This document shows positions 32,808-40,342 of a DNA stretch of 40,342 nt, in pieces. The notes below the pieces were generated by a model, which was not told the origin of the DNA, did not search any database, and worked only from the letters and a program-made list of their open reading frames with translations. Position 1 is the stretch's first letter. Every line of letters starts with the position of its first letter. This DNA comes from Ruminococcus sp. (GTDB taxonomy: Bacteria > Bacillota > Clostridia > Oscillospirales > Ruminococcaceae): positions 1-40,342 of the forward strand of contig JAHZHC010000006.1 in NCBI GenBank assembly GCA_019420505.1, in the 5' to 3' direction. The position numbers were made by a program, and so were the translations under genes.

Positions 32808-33386
32808 ATGAGAACTGCAGAAATAAAAAGAAAAACAAGAGAAACCGATATTGAAGTTTTTGTTAAGCTTGACGGTGAAGGCAAAGTAAGCGTTAATACC
32901 GGCATTGGTTTTTTTGACCATATGCTTACTGCTTTCGGCGTTCACAGCGGAATAGATTTGGATGTTAAGTGTGAAGGCGATCTGAATGTTGACGGACACC
33001 ACACTGTTGAGGATACAGGCATTGTCCTTGGACAAGCCTTTGCAAAAGCATTAGGCGACAAATCAGGCATTGCTCGCTATGGTTCAGCATTTGTTCCTAT
33101 GGATGAGGCTCTTGGATTTTGCGCTTTGGATATAAGCGGACGTCCGTTCCTTGCTTTCAACGCAGATTTTAATGACGATAGAATAGGCGAGTTTGATACC
33201 TGCCTGACTGAAGAATTTTTCAGAGCTTTTGCATTTAATTCAGGAATAACCTTGCATATAAGAAAAGAGTACGGAAAAAATGACCACCATGTTGCCGAGG
33301 CGATTTTTAAGGCTGTTGCTCACGCTTTAAAATCAGCAATGGAAATTAAGGGTGATAAAATCCTTTCAACTAAAGGAGTGCTGTAA
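32808..33386 (+). CDS. hisB: Imidazoleglycerol-phosphate dehydratase
   Basis: Dehydrates IGP to imidazole acetol phosphate. 192 aa, dehydratase-only form without the phosphatase domain. Start ATG 32808 gives MRTAEIKRKT, the usual opening, and has GGGTGA at 32798; in-frame ATGs at 32790 and 32796 lack a site. Metal motifs GIGFFDHMLTAF, DGHHTVEDTGIVLGQA, and NDHHVAEAIFKA. Its stop is directly followed by the hisH ATG. Confidence 0.95.
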   Translation: MRTAEIKRKTRETDIEVFVKLDGEGKVSVNTGIGFFDHMLTAFGVHSGIDLDVKCEGDLNVDGHHTVEDTGIVLGQAFAKALGDKSGIARYGSAFVPMDEALGFCALDISGRPFLAFNADFNDDRIGEFDTCLTEEFFRAFAFNSGITLHIRKEYGKNDHHVAEAIFKAVAHALKSAMEIKGDKILSTKGVL

Positions 33387-34001
33387 ATGCTTGCAATAAT
33401 AGATTACGGTGCAGGAAATATCTTTTCCGTTAAAAATGCACTGGACTATCTGGGTTTTGAAAACAAACTTACTAATAAAGCACAAGATTTGATTGATTCT
33501 GACGCAATTATTTTACCGGGTGTGGGCGCTTTTCCATGGGCTATGAAAAAGCTGGAGGAAAGCGGATTAATTGATACTGTTAAAGAGCAGGCGAAGATAA
33601 AACCTTTTTTAGGAATCTGCCTCGGAATGCAGCTTCTTTTGGAAAAAAGCTATGAGTTTGAGGAATGTAACGGCCTGGGACTTTTAAAGGGCAGAGTCGA
33701 TAAAATAGACGAACCTGATCTGGTAATACCTCATATGGGTTGGAATAAGCTTGTCTATAATCATGATTGTCCGCTTTTTAACGGACTGACCGATGATGAA
33801 TATGTTTATTTTGTCCATTCATACAAAGCCTTTTGTGAAGATGAAAACCTGTATGCCTACTGTGATTACGGTCATAAAGTTCCTGCTGTTGTTTCAGACG
33901 GAAATTATGTGTTCGGAGCACAATTTCACCCTGAAAAATCAGGTGAAACAGGATTGAAAATACTTAAAAATTTTGCTGAAATGTCAGGGGAGGTAAAGTA
34001 A
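33387..34001 (+). CDS. hisH: Imidazole glycerol phosphate synthase, glutaminase subunit
   Basis: Class I glutaminase that feeds ammonia to HisF. 204 aa. IDYGAGNIFSVKNAL, catalytic Cys in FLGICLGMQLL, YFVHSYKA, and the His-Glu pair in FGAQFHPEKSG. It touches hisB at the 5' end and hisF at the 3' end with no spacer. Normally hisA follows hisH; here hisF follows at once. Confidence 0.95.
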   Translation: MLAIIDYGAGNIFSVKNALDYLGFENKLTNKAQDLIDSDAIILPGVGAFPWAMKKLEESGLIDTVKEQAKIKPFLGICLGMQLLLEKSYEFEECNGLGLLKGRVDKIDEPDLVIPHMGWNKLVYNHDCPLFNGLTDDEYVYFVHSYKAFCEDENLYAYCDYGHKVPAVVSDGNYVFGAQFHPEKSGETGLKILKNFAEMSGEVK

Positions 34002-34760
34002 TTGCTTGCTAAAAGAATCATTCCCTGTCTTGACGTTCGTGACGGAAAGGTAGTTAAGGGAGTAAATTTTGAAGGAATAAAAGAAGTCGGCGATCCCGTC
34101 CGGTGTGCTTATGAATATAATTTGCAGGGTGCAGATGAGATTGTGTTTTATGATATAACAGCTTCTCACGAGGGCAGAGGAGTTATGCTTGATGTGGTCC
34201 GTGAAACGGCAAAAAAAGTATTTGTGCCGCTCACTGTCGGCGGCGGTATTAAAACTGTTGACGATATAAGAGATACCCTGAGAGCCGGTGCAGACAAAGT
34301 ATCCGTAAATTCACAGGCTGTTCAGAATCCTCAGTTAATAAAAGAGGGCGCAGATATTTTTGGCTCACAATGCATATGCGTAGGGATTGACGCTAAAAAA
34401 ATTGCAGACAACAAATGGACTGTATACATTAACGGCGGACGAATTGATATGGGTATAGACCTAATTGACTGGGTCAAGAAAATAGAGCAATTGGGCGCAG
34501 GTGAGATATGCCTTAATTCCATAGATACTGACGGAGTAAGAGGCGGATTTGATCTGCCGATGCTGAAAGCTGTTTGCAGTGCTGTTAAAATCCCTGTTAT
34601 TGCAAGCGGCGGAGCAGGAAAGCTAAGCGATTTTGCAGAGGCTTTTATTGAAACTGATTGTTCGGCTGCATTGGCTGCAAGTTTGTTTCACTTTAAAGAA
34701 CTGACAGTAAAACAAGTTAAGGAAGATTGCCGCAGTAAAAACATTGCTGTAAGATTATAA
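34002..34760 (+). CDS. hisF: Imidazole glycerol phosphate synthase, cyclase subunit
   Basis: Cyclase partner of HisH; makes IGP and AICAR. 252 aa TIM barrel: MLAKRIIPCLDVRDGKVVKGVNF, EIVFYDITASHEGR, PLTVGGGI, KVSVNSQAV, CVGIDAKK, GEICLNSIDTDGVRGGFDL, PVIASGGAGKL. The start codon is TTG, decided by the family N-terminus and by the strong GGGGAGG site (33987-33993) 8 nt upstream; no ATG fits. Begins immediately after the hisH stop. Confidence 0.95.
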   Translation: MLAKRIIPCLDVRDGKVVKGVNFEGIKEVGDPVRCAYEYNLQGADEIVFYDITASHEGRGVMLDVVRETAKKVFVPLTVGGGIKTVDDIRDTLRAGADKVSVNSQAVQNPQLIKEGADIFGSQCICVGIDAKKIADNKWTVYINGGRIDMGIDLIDWVKKIEQLGAGEICLNSIDTDGVRGGFDLPMLKAVCSAVKIPVIASGGAGKLSDFAEAFIETDCSAALAASLFHFKELTVKQVKEDCRSKNIAVRL

Positions 34761-34779
34761 AAATACCGGAGGAAGATAA

Positions 34780-35835
34780 ATGACTTTTATAAAAGATAAA
34801 GGTATGGGATTGTTGTTGTGTTTGATTATAGCCGCTCCTTCATGGTTTTTAGGAAAACTTTTTCCGGTTATCGGGGGACCTGTTTTTGCTATTCTAATAG
34901 GCATGATTTTAACATTGATCGTTAAAAATAAGTCAAATCTGCAAGAAGGGATTACTTTTACTTCAAAGAAAATACTACAGTATGCAGTTATTTTGCTCGG
35001 ATTTGGTCTTAATCTTTCAACTATCCTGAAAACGGGTAAACAATCACTTCCCATTATTGCTTCAACTATTGCTATATCATTAATAGTTGCATATTTGCTT
35101 CATAGAATTATGAAAATCCCTTCAAAAATTTCTACTCTTGTGGGAGTTGGTTCAAGCATTTGCGGAGGTTCTGCCATAGCGGCAACTGCACCCGTAATTG
35201 ATGCCGATGATGAGGAAATCGCTCAGTCGATTTCAGTTATTTTTCTTTTCAATGTAATTGCCGCACTTGTTTTTCCTACTCTGGGCGGATTGCTGGGTCT
35301 ATCTGATGCCGGTTTCGGACTTTTTGCAGGAACGGCAGTAAATGATACATCATCAGTTACCGCCGCCGCTTCGGCATGGGACGGTATACATGGAAGCAAT
35401 ACCCTCGACACCGCTACAATAGTTAAACTTACGAGAACACTTGCCATTATTCCAATTACGTTAGTCCTTGCCTTTATAAGAATAAGAACAGAAAAAAAGA
35501 ATAGTAAAAATGAAGTATCAGATAAAAAAGTTGATTTCAAAAAGATATTTCCAATGTTTATTATTTACTTTGTGCTCGCTTCGGTTATTACAACGGTTGT
35601 AACAAGTGTCTTTTCTGATAATACCGCCGTACTTAACGGAGCTAACAGCGTATTTGGATTTTTAAAAGATCTTAGTAAGTTCTTTATTGTTATGGCAATG
35701 GCAGCAATAGGCTTGAATACTAATATTGTTAAGCTGATTAAAACAGGAGTAAAACCTATATTTATGGGCTTTTGCTGTTGGATCGCAATAGCTTCTGTCA
35801 GCATTGGTATGCAGCATGTTTTAGGAATTTGGTAA
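34780..35835 (+). CDS. YeiH family membrane protein (UPF0324, putative sulfate exporter family)
   Basis: Integral membrane protein of 351 aa with about 10 hydrophobic helices, belonging to the YeiH/UPF0324 family. Family marks: GLLLCLIIAAPSWFLGK at the start, ILQYAVILLGFGLNLSTIL, the conserved VGVGSSICGGSAIAATAPVI, and AGTAVNDTSSVTAAA. Transport of sulfate or a sulfonate has been proposed for the family but is not proven in general. It sits inside the his operon, 19 nt after hisF and 14 nt before hisI, with its own GGAGGAAG ribosome site. An export or uptake role tied to histidine or its intermediates would be speculation. Codon use is similar to the neighbours. Confidence 0.85.
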   Translation: MTFIKDKGMGLLLCLIIAAPSWFLGKLFPVIGGPVFAILIGMILTLIVKNKSNLQEGITFTSKKILQYAVILLGFGLNLSTILKTGKQSLPIIASTIAISLIVAYLLHRIMKIPSKISTLVGVGSSICGGSAIAATAPVIDADDEEIAQSISVIFLFNVIAALVFPTLGGLLGLSDAGFGLFAGTAVNDTSSVTAAASAWDGIHGSNTLDTATIVKLTRTLAIIPITLVLAFIRIRTEKKNSKNEVSDKKVDFKKIFPMFIIYFVLASVITTVVTSVFSDNTAVLNGANSVFGFLKDLSKFFIVMAMAAIGLNTNIVKLIKTGVKPIFMGFCCWIAIASVSIGMQHVLGIW

Positions 35836-35849
35836 TCGGGAGATATGAT

Positions 35850-36200
35850 ATGAGTAAAGTAAAAATTGATATTAATAATTTGGATAAATATTTTCTAAAA
35901 AGTGAGCTTATTCCTGCAATAGCATTTGATACAGATACAAAAACCGTGTTAATGCTTGCTTATATGAATAAGGAAAGCCTTAAAAAAACACTGGAAACAG
36001 GCTATACGTGGTATTGGAGCCGTTCAAGACAGGAACTCTGGAATAAGGGTGCAACAAGCGGACATCTTCAAAAGGTTATTTCAATATATTCGGACTGTGA
36101 TGATGATACTCTGTTGATTAATGTTAAGCAAACAGGAGCAGCATGCCATACAGGTTCATACAGCTGCTTTTTTAAAGAAATATATAAGGAGAATGAATAA
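35850..36200 (+). CDS. hisI: Phosphoribosyl-AMP cyclohydrolase
   Basis: Third step of histidine synthesis: opens the purine ring of PR-AMP. 116 aa, stand-alone HisI rather than a HisIE fusion. Start ATG 35850 after CGGGAGA; the open frame extends back into the yeiH-like gene without a site. AYMNKESLKKTLETGYTWYWSRSRQELWNKG, DCDDDTLL with metal ligands, and TGAACHTGSYSCFF with the conserved Cys and His. hisE follows 2 nt later. Confidence 0.95.
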   Translation: MSKVKIDINNLDKYFLKSELIPAIAFDTDTKTVLMLAYMNKESLKKTLETGYTWYWSRSRQELWNKGATSGHLQKVISIYSDCDDDTLLINVKQTGAACHTGSYSCFFKEIYKENE

Positions 36201-36202
36201 AT

Positions 36203-36526
36203 ATGGATACATTAAAAACTTTAGAACAGGTTGTTCTTTCAAGAAAGGACAAAAAAGAAGAAGGATCATATACTTGCTATCTGTTTGAAAAAGGCATTGA
36301 TAAAATATTGAAAAAGGTCGGAGAAGAAGCGTCCGAAACAATAATAGCCGCTAAAAATGCCGATAATAATGAGCTTAAAGGCGAGGTGGCCGACCTGCTT
36401 TATCATATTATGGTAATGTGCGTCGACAGAGGTCTTTCATGGAAAGAGGTTGAAGATGTACTGAATGAAAGACATAACAAAACAGGAAATCTAAAAACAT
36501 TTCATGTAGTTGATAAAAATACATAA
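36203..36526 (+). CDS. hisE: Phosphoribosyl-ATP pyrophosphatase
   Basis: Second step of histidine synthesis: PR-ATP to PR-AMP. 107 aa, all-alpha MazG-like fold. SYTCYLFEKGIDKILKKVGEEASETIIAAKN and LKGEVADLLYHIMVMC carry the acidic metal-binding residues (EExxE and ExxD). Ribosome site AAGGAG lies in the end of hisI. Last gene of the operon, before a terminator. Confidence 0.95.
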   Translation: MDTLKTLEQVVLSRKDKKEEGSYTCYLFEKGIDKILKKVGEEASETIIAAKNADNNELKGEVADLLYHIMVMCVDRGLSWKEVEDVLNERHNKTGNLKTFHVVDKNT

Positions 36527-36540
36527 TTATTGATACACTG

Positions 36541-36568
36541 AGCTGTTCTGATTAAGAGCAGCTTTTTT
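36541..36568 (+). terminator. Rho-independent terminator of the his operon
   Basis: AGCTGTTCT (36541-36549) / AGAGCAGCT (36555-36563), one G-U pair, 5-nt loop, followed by T-run to 36568. Confidence 0.85.
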
Positions 36569-36658
36569 ATTGTATGTTTTGTAGATTTTCGGCAATAATC
36601 AGAGATATATAACTGTTATTTTTGTAGAATTTTCTGTATATAATTTGTAAAAAAGCTC

Positions 36659-36687
36659 TTGACAAATATAGATTTAGGGTGTAGAAT
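36659..36687 (+). promoter_or_regulatory. Promoter of the str operon
   Basis: TTGACA (36659-36664), 17-bp spacer, TAGAAT (36682-36687). A6-GCTC precedes the -35, as at pyrH. Confidence 0.75.
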
Positions 36688-36691
36688 ATTA

Positions 36692-36735
36692 ACTGTATGC
36701 TGGCGTAGTGTATAGTGCGTCATTAAGCATATAGT
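36692..36735 (+). promoter_or_regulatory. Structured 5' leader of rpsL
   Basis: Outer stem ACTGTATGC (36692-36700) / GCATATAGT (36727-36735), 9 bp with one G-U. Inner stem TGGCGTA (36701-36707) / TGCGTCA (36716-36722), 7 bp with two wobbles and an 8-nt loop. The structure begins at the predicted transcript start. A role in ribosomal protein feedback is inference. Confidence 0.45.
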
Positions 36736-36756
36736 ATTTAGGAAAGGAGAGAGAAG

Positions 36757-37182
36757 ATGCCAACCTTTAACCAGTTAGTAAGAAAGGGAAGAGATGTTCT
36801 TGAAACCAAGTCAACAGCACCTGCACTTCAGAAGGGTTATAACTCAAAGAAGAAAACTGCTATTGACCAGAGCTGTCCTCAGAAGCGTGGTGTTTGTACA
36901 GCAGTAAGAACTGCTACACCTAAGAAGCCTAACTCAGCTATGAGAAAGATCGCCAGAGTTAAGCTTACAAACGGACATGAAGTAACAGCTTATATTCCGG
37001 GTATCGGACATAATCTTCAGGAGCATAGTGTCGTTATGATCAGAGGCGGACGTGTTAAGGACCTTCCTGGTGTACGTTATCATATCATCAGAGGTACTTT
37101 GGACGCACAGGGTGTTGCAAACAGAATGCAGGCAAGATCAAAATACGGTGCTAAGAGACCAAAGGCTGGAGCTAAGAAATAA
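36757..37182 (+). CDS. rpsL: 30S ribosomal protein S12
   Basis: Decoding-centre protein. 141 aa. MPTFNQLVRKGR at the start, KKRGVCTAVRTATPKKPNSAMRKIARVKL (the TPKKPNSA region where streptomycin-resistance changes occur; wild-type Lys present; CTAVRTA replaces the commoner CTRVYTT), and the conserved PGIGHNLQEHSVV, RGGRVKDLPGVRYHIIRG. AGGAGAG ribosome site. First gene of the str operon. The quoted run from KKRG to VKL is one continuous segment whose key residues are KPNS. Confidence 0.97.
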   Translation: MPTFNQLVRKGRDVLETKSTAPALQKGYNSKKKTAIDQSCPQKRGVCTAVRTATPKKPNSAMRKIARVKLTNGHEVTAYIPGIGHNLQEHSVVMIRGGRVKDLPGVRYHIIRGTLDAQGVANRMQARSKYGAKRPKAGAKK

Positions 37183-37225
37183 TATTAGCTTCTAAAAATC
37201 AAGGTAAAAAACTCATTGTCGCAAA

Positions 37226-37332
37226 CTGCGAAGACCACAGTTCGTGCAGAGAGATTTATATAAACAGAGCAATAGTTCTGTTTTTGTTAAATTTCTGCCG
37301 GTAACTGACAGGGCTATAGCGTAGGGCTATAG
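37226..37332 (+). promoter_or_regulatory. Structured 193-nt spacer between rpsL and rpsG
   Basis: Contains a hairpin CTGC-GAA (37226-37232) / TTC (37241-37243) plus GCAG (37246-37249), a terminator-like stem AAACAGA (37262-37268) / TCTGTTT (37277-37283) followed by T to 37285, and a 10-nt direct repeat AGGGCTATAG (37310-37319 and 37323-37332). Possible attenuator or ribosomal protein target. Confidence 0.45.
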
Positions 37333-37375
37333 AGCGAGTACCTATGAATTCATTAATGTGAAGGAGGGAATTTAA

Positions 37376-37846
37376 GTGCCAAGAAGAGGTAGAGTTTCAA
37401 AAAGAGACGTATTGCTCGATCCGGTTTACAACTCTAAGCTTGTTACACGTCTTGTTAACAACATCATGTTGGATGGTAAGAAGGGTGTAGCTCAGAAGAT
37501 TGTATACGGAGCATTTGAAATTGTTGAAGAAAAAACAGGTCGTCCTGCTTTGGAAGTTTTTGAAGAGGCTATGAATAATATCATGCCTGAGTTGGAAGTA
37601 AAGGCTCGCCGTGTCGGCGGTGCAACTTACCAGGTTCCGATGGAGGTTCGTCCTGACAGACGTCAGACTTTGGGTCTGAGATGGATAACAAAGTATTCTC
37701 GTGAAAGAAACGAAGATACAATGAAAGAAAGACTTGCAGCAGAAATCCTCGACGCTCTTAACGGAGTCGGCGGATCATGCAAGAAACGTGACGATACACA
37801 TAAAATGGCTGAAGCTAATAAGGCTTTCGCACATTACAGATGGTAA
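37376..37846 (+). CDS. rpsG: 30S ribosomal protein S7
   Basis: Primary 16S rRNA 3'-domain binding protein. 156 aa, standard. Start codon GTG, fixed by AAGGAGGG 8 nt upstream and by the family opening MPRRGRVSKRDVL. Then RLVNNIMLDGKKGVAQKIVY, the PALEVFEEAMNNIMPELEVKARRVGGATYQVP region and GLRWI; ends AFAHYRW. fusA follows 24 nt later. Confidence 0.97.
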   Translation: MPRRGRVSKRDVLLDPVYNSKLVTRLVNNIMLDGKKGVAQKIVYGAFEIVEEKTGRPALEVFEEAMNNIMPELEVKARRVGGATYQVPMEVRPDRRQTLGLRWITKYSRERNEDTMKERLAAEILDALNGVGGSCKKRDDTHKMAEANKAFAHYRW

Positions 37847-37870
37847 TCACAGTATAAATAGGAGGATATT

Positions 37871-39952
37871 ATGGCTAGAGATTGTTCGTTGCAAGATACC
37901 AGAAATATCGGTATCATGGCGCATATTGACGCCGGTAAGACAACAACTACAGAGCGTATCCTGTTTTATGCAGGTGTAAACCATAAAATCGGAGAAACTC
38001 ACGATGGTGCATCCACAATGGACTGGATGGAGCAGGAAAAGGAAAGAGGTATTACAATTACTTCTGCTGCTACAACAGCATTTTGGAACAAGCACCGTAT
38101 CAATATTATCGACACACCTGGACACGTTGACTTTACAGTTGAAGTTGAGCGTTCATTGAGGGTTCTTGACGGTTCTGTAACAGTTCTTTGTGCAAAGGGC
38201 GGTGTTGAACCTCAGACTGAAACCGTATGGCGTCAGGCTGATAAATATAAAGTACCCCGTATGGTATATGTAAACAAAATGGATATTATGGGTGCTGACT
38301 TTTATAATGTACTCGATATGCTTAAAACCCGTTTGAAAACAAACGCAGTTGCTATTCAGCTTCCTATAGGCGCTGAAGAAGATTTCAAAGGACTTATAGA
38401 TCTTCTTGAAATGAAAGCATATATCTATAAAAATGATTTGGGTACAGATATAGAAGTAACAGATATTCCAGCCGATATGCAGGAAAAAGCTGAGGAATAT
38501 CGTACAGAACTTCTTGAGCATCTTGCAGAAGTTGATGAAAACCTCATGGAAAAATATTTTGCTGATGAGGAAATCACAATTGAAGAAATGAAAGATGTAA
38601 TCAGAAAAAGTACAATTGAAAATACAATGGTTCCTGTAACTTGTGGTACATCATATAAAAACAAGGGCGTTCAGAAGCTTCTCGACGCTATTGTTGATTA
38701 TATGCCTGCACCAACAGATATTGCACACATCAAGGGTGTTAACCCGGAAACAGGCGAAGAATGCGAAAGACCTTCTTCTGACGATGAACCGTTTGCAGCT
38801 TTGGCATTTAAAATTGCAACAGACCCATTCGTTGGTAAGCTTTGCTTTTTCAGAGTTTATTCAGGTGTGCTTAAAGCAGGTTCAAGCGTTTATAATGCTT
38901 CAAAGGATAAGAATGAAAGAATCGGACGTATTCTTCAGATGCATTCAAATCAGAGAAAAGATATCGAAGAAGTTTATTCGGGTGATATCGCTGCTGCAGT
39001 AGGTCTTAAAATTACTACTACAGGAGATACTCTTTGTGATGAAAAGCATCCTGTAATTCTTGAATCAATGGAATTCCCTGAGCCTGTTATTCAGCTCGCT
39101 ATTGAGCCTAAGACTAAAGCCGGTCAGGAGAAAATGGGACTTGCTCTTGCTAAACTGGCAGAAGAAGACCCAACTTTCAGAACTTATACTGATGAAGAAA
39201 CCGGTCAGACAATTATTGCCGGAATGGGAGAGCTTCACCTTGAAATCATCGTTGACAGACTTCTTCGTGAATTTAAGGTTGAAGCAAACGTAGGTGCTCC
39301 TCAGGTTTCTTATAAAGAAACTATTAAGGCTAATGCCGACGTTGACCATAAGTATGCAAGACAGTCAGGTGGTAAGGGTCAGTACGGTCACGTTAAGATC
39401 AAGGTTGAACCTAACGAGTCAGGCAAGGGTTATGAATTTATCAATAACATTGTCGGCGGCGCTATTCCTAAGGAATATATCCCGGCTGTAGACACCGGTA
39501 TCAAGGGCGCAATGCAGACTGGTGTACTTGCCGGCTATCCTGTAGTTGATGTTAAGGTTACACTTTATGATGGATCATACCATGAAGTTGACTCTTCTGA
39601 AATGGCATTTAAGATTGCCGGTTCTATGGCATTCAAGGAAGCTATGAAGAAAGCTAATCCTGTAATTCTTGAACCTATCATGAAGGTTACTGTTACTGTT
39701 CCTGATGAGTATATGGGTACCGTTATCGGTGACCTGAACTCACGCCGTGGACAGATTCAGGGTCAGGAAACAAGACCGGGTACTGCTCAGGTAGACGCTC
39801 TCGTTCCATTGTCCGAAATGTTCGGTTATTCAAATGACCTTCGTTCAAAGACACAGGGCCGTGGACAGTATTCAATGGAGCCTCACAGCTATATTGAACT
39901 TCCAAAATCAATTGCTGAGAAGATTATGGCTCAGAGAAATAAGGAAAATTAA
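37871..39952 (+). CDS. fusA: Elongation factor G
   Basis: Translocase GTPase; also recycles ribosomes with RRF. 693 aa, standard. G1 AHIDAGKTTTTERIL (17-31), G2 RGITITSAATT, G3 DTPGHVDFTVEVERSLRVLDG, G4 NKMD; domain II, III (GMGELHLEIIVDRL), IV (SGGKGQYGHVKIKVEP) and V (YMGTVIGDLNSRRGQIQG). Ends with SYIELPKSIAEKIM. AGGAGG ribosome site. Confidence 0.98.
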   Translation: MARDCSLQDTRNIGIMAHIDAGKTTTTERILFYAGVNHKIGETHDGASTMDWMEQEKERGITITSAATTAFWNKHRINIIDTPGHVDFTVEVERSLRVLDGSVTVLCAKGGVEPQTETVWRQADKYKVPRMVYVNKMDIMGADFYNVLDMLKTRLKTNAVAIQLPIGAEEDFKGLIDLLEMKAYIYKNDLGTDIEVTDIPADMQEKAEEYRTELLEHLAEVDENLMEKYFADEEITIEEMKDVIRKSTIENTMVPVTCGTSYKNKGVQKLLDAIVDYMPAPTDIAHIKGVNPETGEECERPSSDDEPFAALAFKIATDPFVGKLCFFRVYSGVLKAGSSVYNASKDKNERIGRILQMHSNQRKDIEEVYSGDIAAAVGLKITTTGDTLCDEKHPVILESMEFPEPVIQLAIEPKTKAGQEKMGLALAKLAEEDPTFRTYTDEETGQTIIAGMGELHLEIIVDRLLREFKVEANVGAPQVSYKETIKANADVDHKYARQSGGKGQYGHVKIKVEPNESGKGYEFINNIVGGAIPKEYIPAVDTGIKGAMQTGVLAGYPVVDVKVTLYDGSYHEVDSSEMAFKIAGSMAFKEAMKKANPVILEPIMKVTVTVPDEYMGTVIGDLNSRRGQIQGQETRPGTAQVDALVPLSEMFGYSNDLRSKTQGRGQYSMEPHSYIELPKSIAEKIMAQRNKEN

Positions 39953-39971
39953 TAAATTTTTCTTAAAACTA

Positions 39972-40000
39972 TTGCAATATGTAAATTTATCTGATATAAT
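39972..40000 (+). promoter_or_regulatory. Promoter of tuf
   Basis: TTGCAA (39972-39977), 17-bp spacer, TATAAT (39995-40000), between fusA and tuf, so tuf can be transcribed apart from the str operon. Confidence 0.7.
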
Positions 40001-40053
40001 GTTATCATGTAATGGTAATTCAGAACAATAAAATTTTAAGGAGGAATATTCCT

Positions 40054-40342
40054 ATGGCAAAGGCACATTTCGAAAGAACTAAACCCCATGTAAACATTGG
40101 TACTATTGGTCACGTTGACCATGGTAAAACTACTTTGACTGCTGCTATTACAAAGACTCTTGCTCTTAAGGGTCAAGCTCAGTACGAAGCTTATGACATG
40201 ATCGATAAGGCTCCGGAAGAGAGAGAGCGTGGTATTACAATCAATACAGCTCACGTTGAGTATGAAACTGATAAGCGTCACTATGCACACGTTGACTGCC
40301 CAGGACATGCTGACTATGTAAAGAACATGATCACAGGTGCTG
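40054..40342 (+). CDS. tuf: Elongation factor Tu (partial, N-terminal part)
   Basis: Carries aminoacyl-tRNA to the ribosome. Only 96 codons lie in the window; the gene runs off the right edge. MAKAHFERTKPHVNIGTIG, G1 GHVDHGKTTLTAAI, the switch I region APEERERGITINTAHVEYE, and G3 DCPGHADYVKNMITGA are all present. AAGGAGG ribosome site at 40038. Confidence 0.97.
   Translation, partial: MAKAHFERTKPHVNIGTIGHVDHGKTTLTAAITKTLALKGQAQYEAYDMIDKAPEERERGITINTAHVEYETDKRHYAHVDCPGHADYVKNMITGA

Noticed and set aside
1..40342. CRISPR arrays, insertion sequences, prophage, tRNA or rRNA genes
   Set aside because: No repeat-spacer pattern, transposase or integrase motifs, or tRNA cloverleaf sequences were seen on reading both strands.

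Overview
The window is a low-GC bacterial chromosome segment dominated by core genes. Several traits point to a gut or rumen Clostridia member, most likely Oscillospiraceae and Ruminococcus-like: PolC-type polymerase, HisZ with short HisG, AAGGAGG-type ribosome sites, sigma-A promoters with 17-bp spacers, and a secreted GH26 mannanase with a long modular tail. That placement is inference, since no rRNA is present.

Layout. 1-2366 (minus): secreted CBM35-like/GH26 beta-mannanase, cut by the left edge, divergent from an RlmD/RumA-type RNA methyltransferase (2539-3711). 3885-9415: branched-chain amino acid ABC importer livKHMGF plus a cytidylate-kinase-like gene. 9562-10755: a D-Ala-D-Ala carboxypeptidase homologue in which all three catalytic motifs are altered. 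10873-13406: pgi, an unrecognised small P-loop protein, yceD and rpmF. 13565-18343: DUF512 radical-SAM protein, der, plsY, gpsA, yjbQ. 18686-29408: pyrH, frr, uppS, cdsA, dxr, rseP, ispG, polC. 29554-36526: histidine operon hisZGDBHF, a YeiH-type membrane protein, then hisIE; hisA and hisC are absent. 36757-40342: str operon rpsL, rpsG, fusA, and the start of tuf, which has its own promoter.

The genes work together mainly in translation (S12, S7, EF-G, EF-Tu, RRF, L32, Der), in lipid and isoprenoid supply (PlsY, GpsA, CdsA, Dxr, IspG, UppS), in histidine synthesis and in amino acid uptake. No mobile element, CRISPR array, tRNA or rRNA was seen.

The only gene-free stretch over 300 bases is 18344-18685. 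It holds three hairpins with complementary loops, then a strong terminator and the pyrH promoter. This is the best candidate here for an undescribed RNA. Other points of interest are the pseudo-carboxypeptidase with a palindrome over its promoter, a long inverted repeat whose arms touch both divergent -35 boxes at 2439-2483, structured leaders in the str operon, and the his operon composition. None is shown to be a new system; all are readings by eye that need folding and comparative tests.
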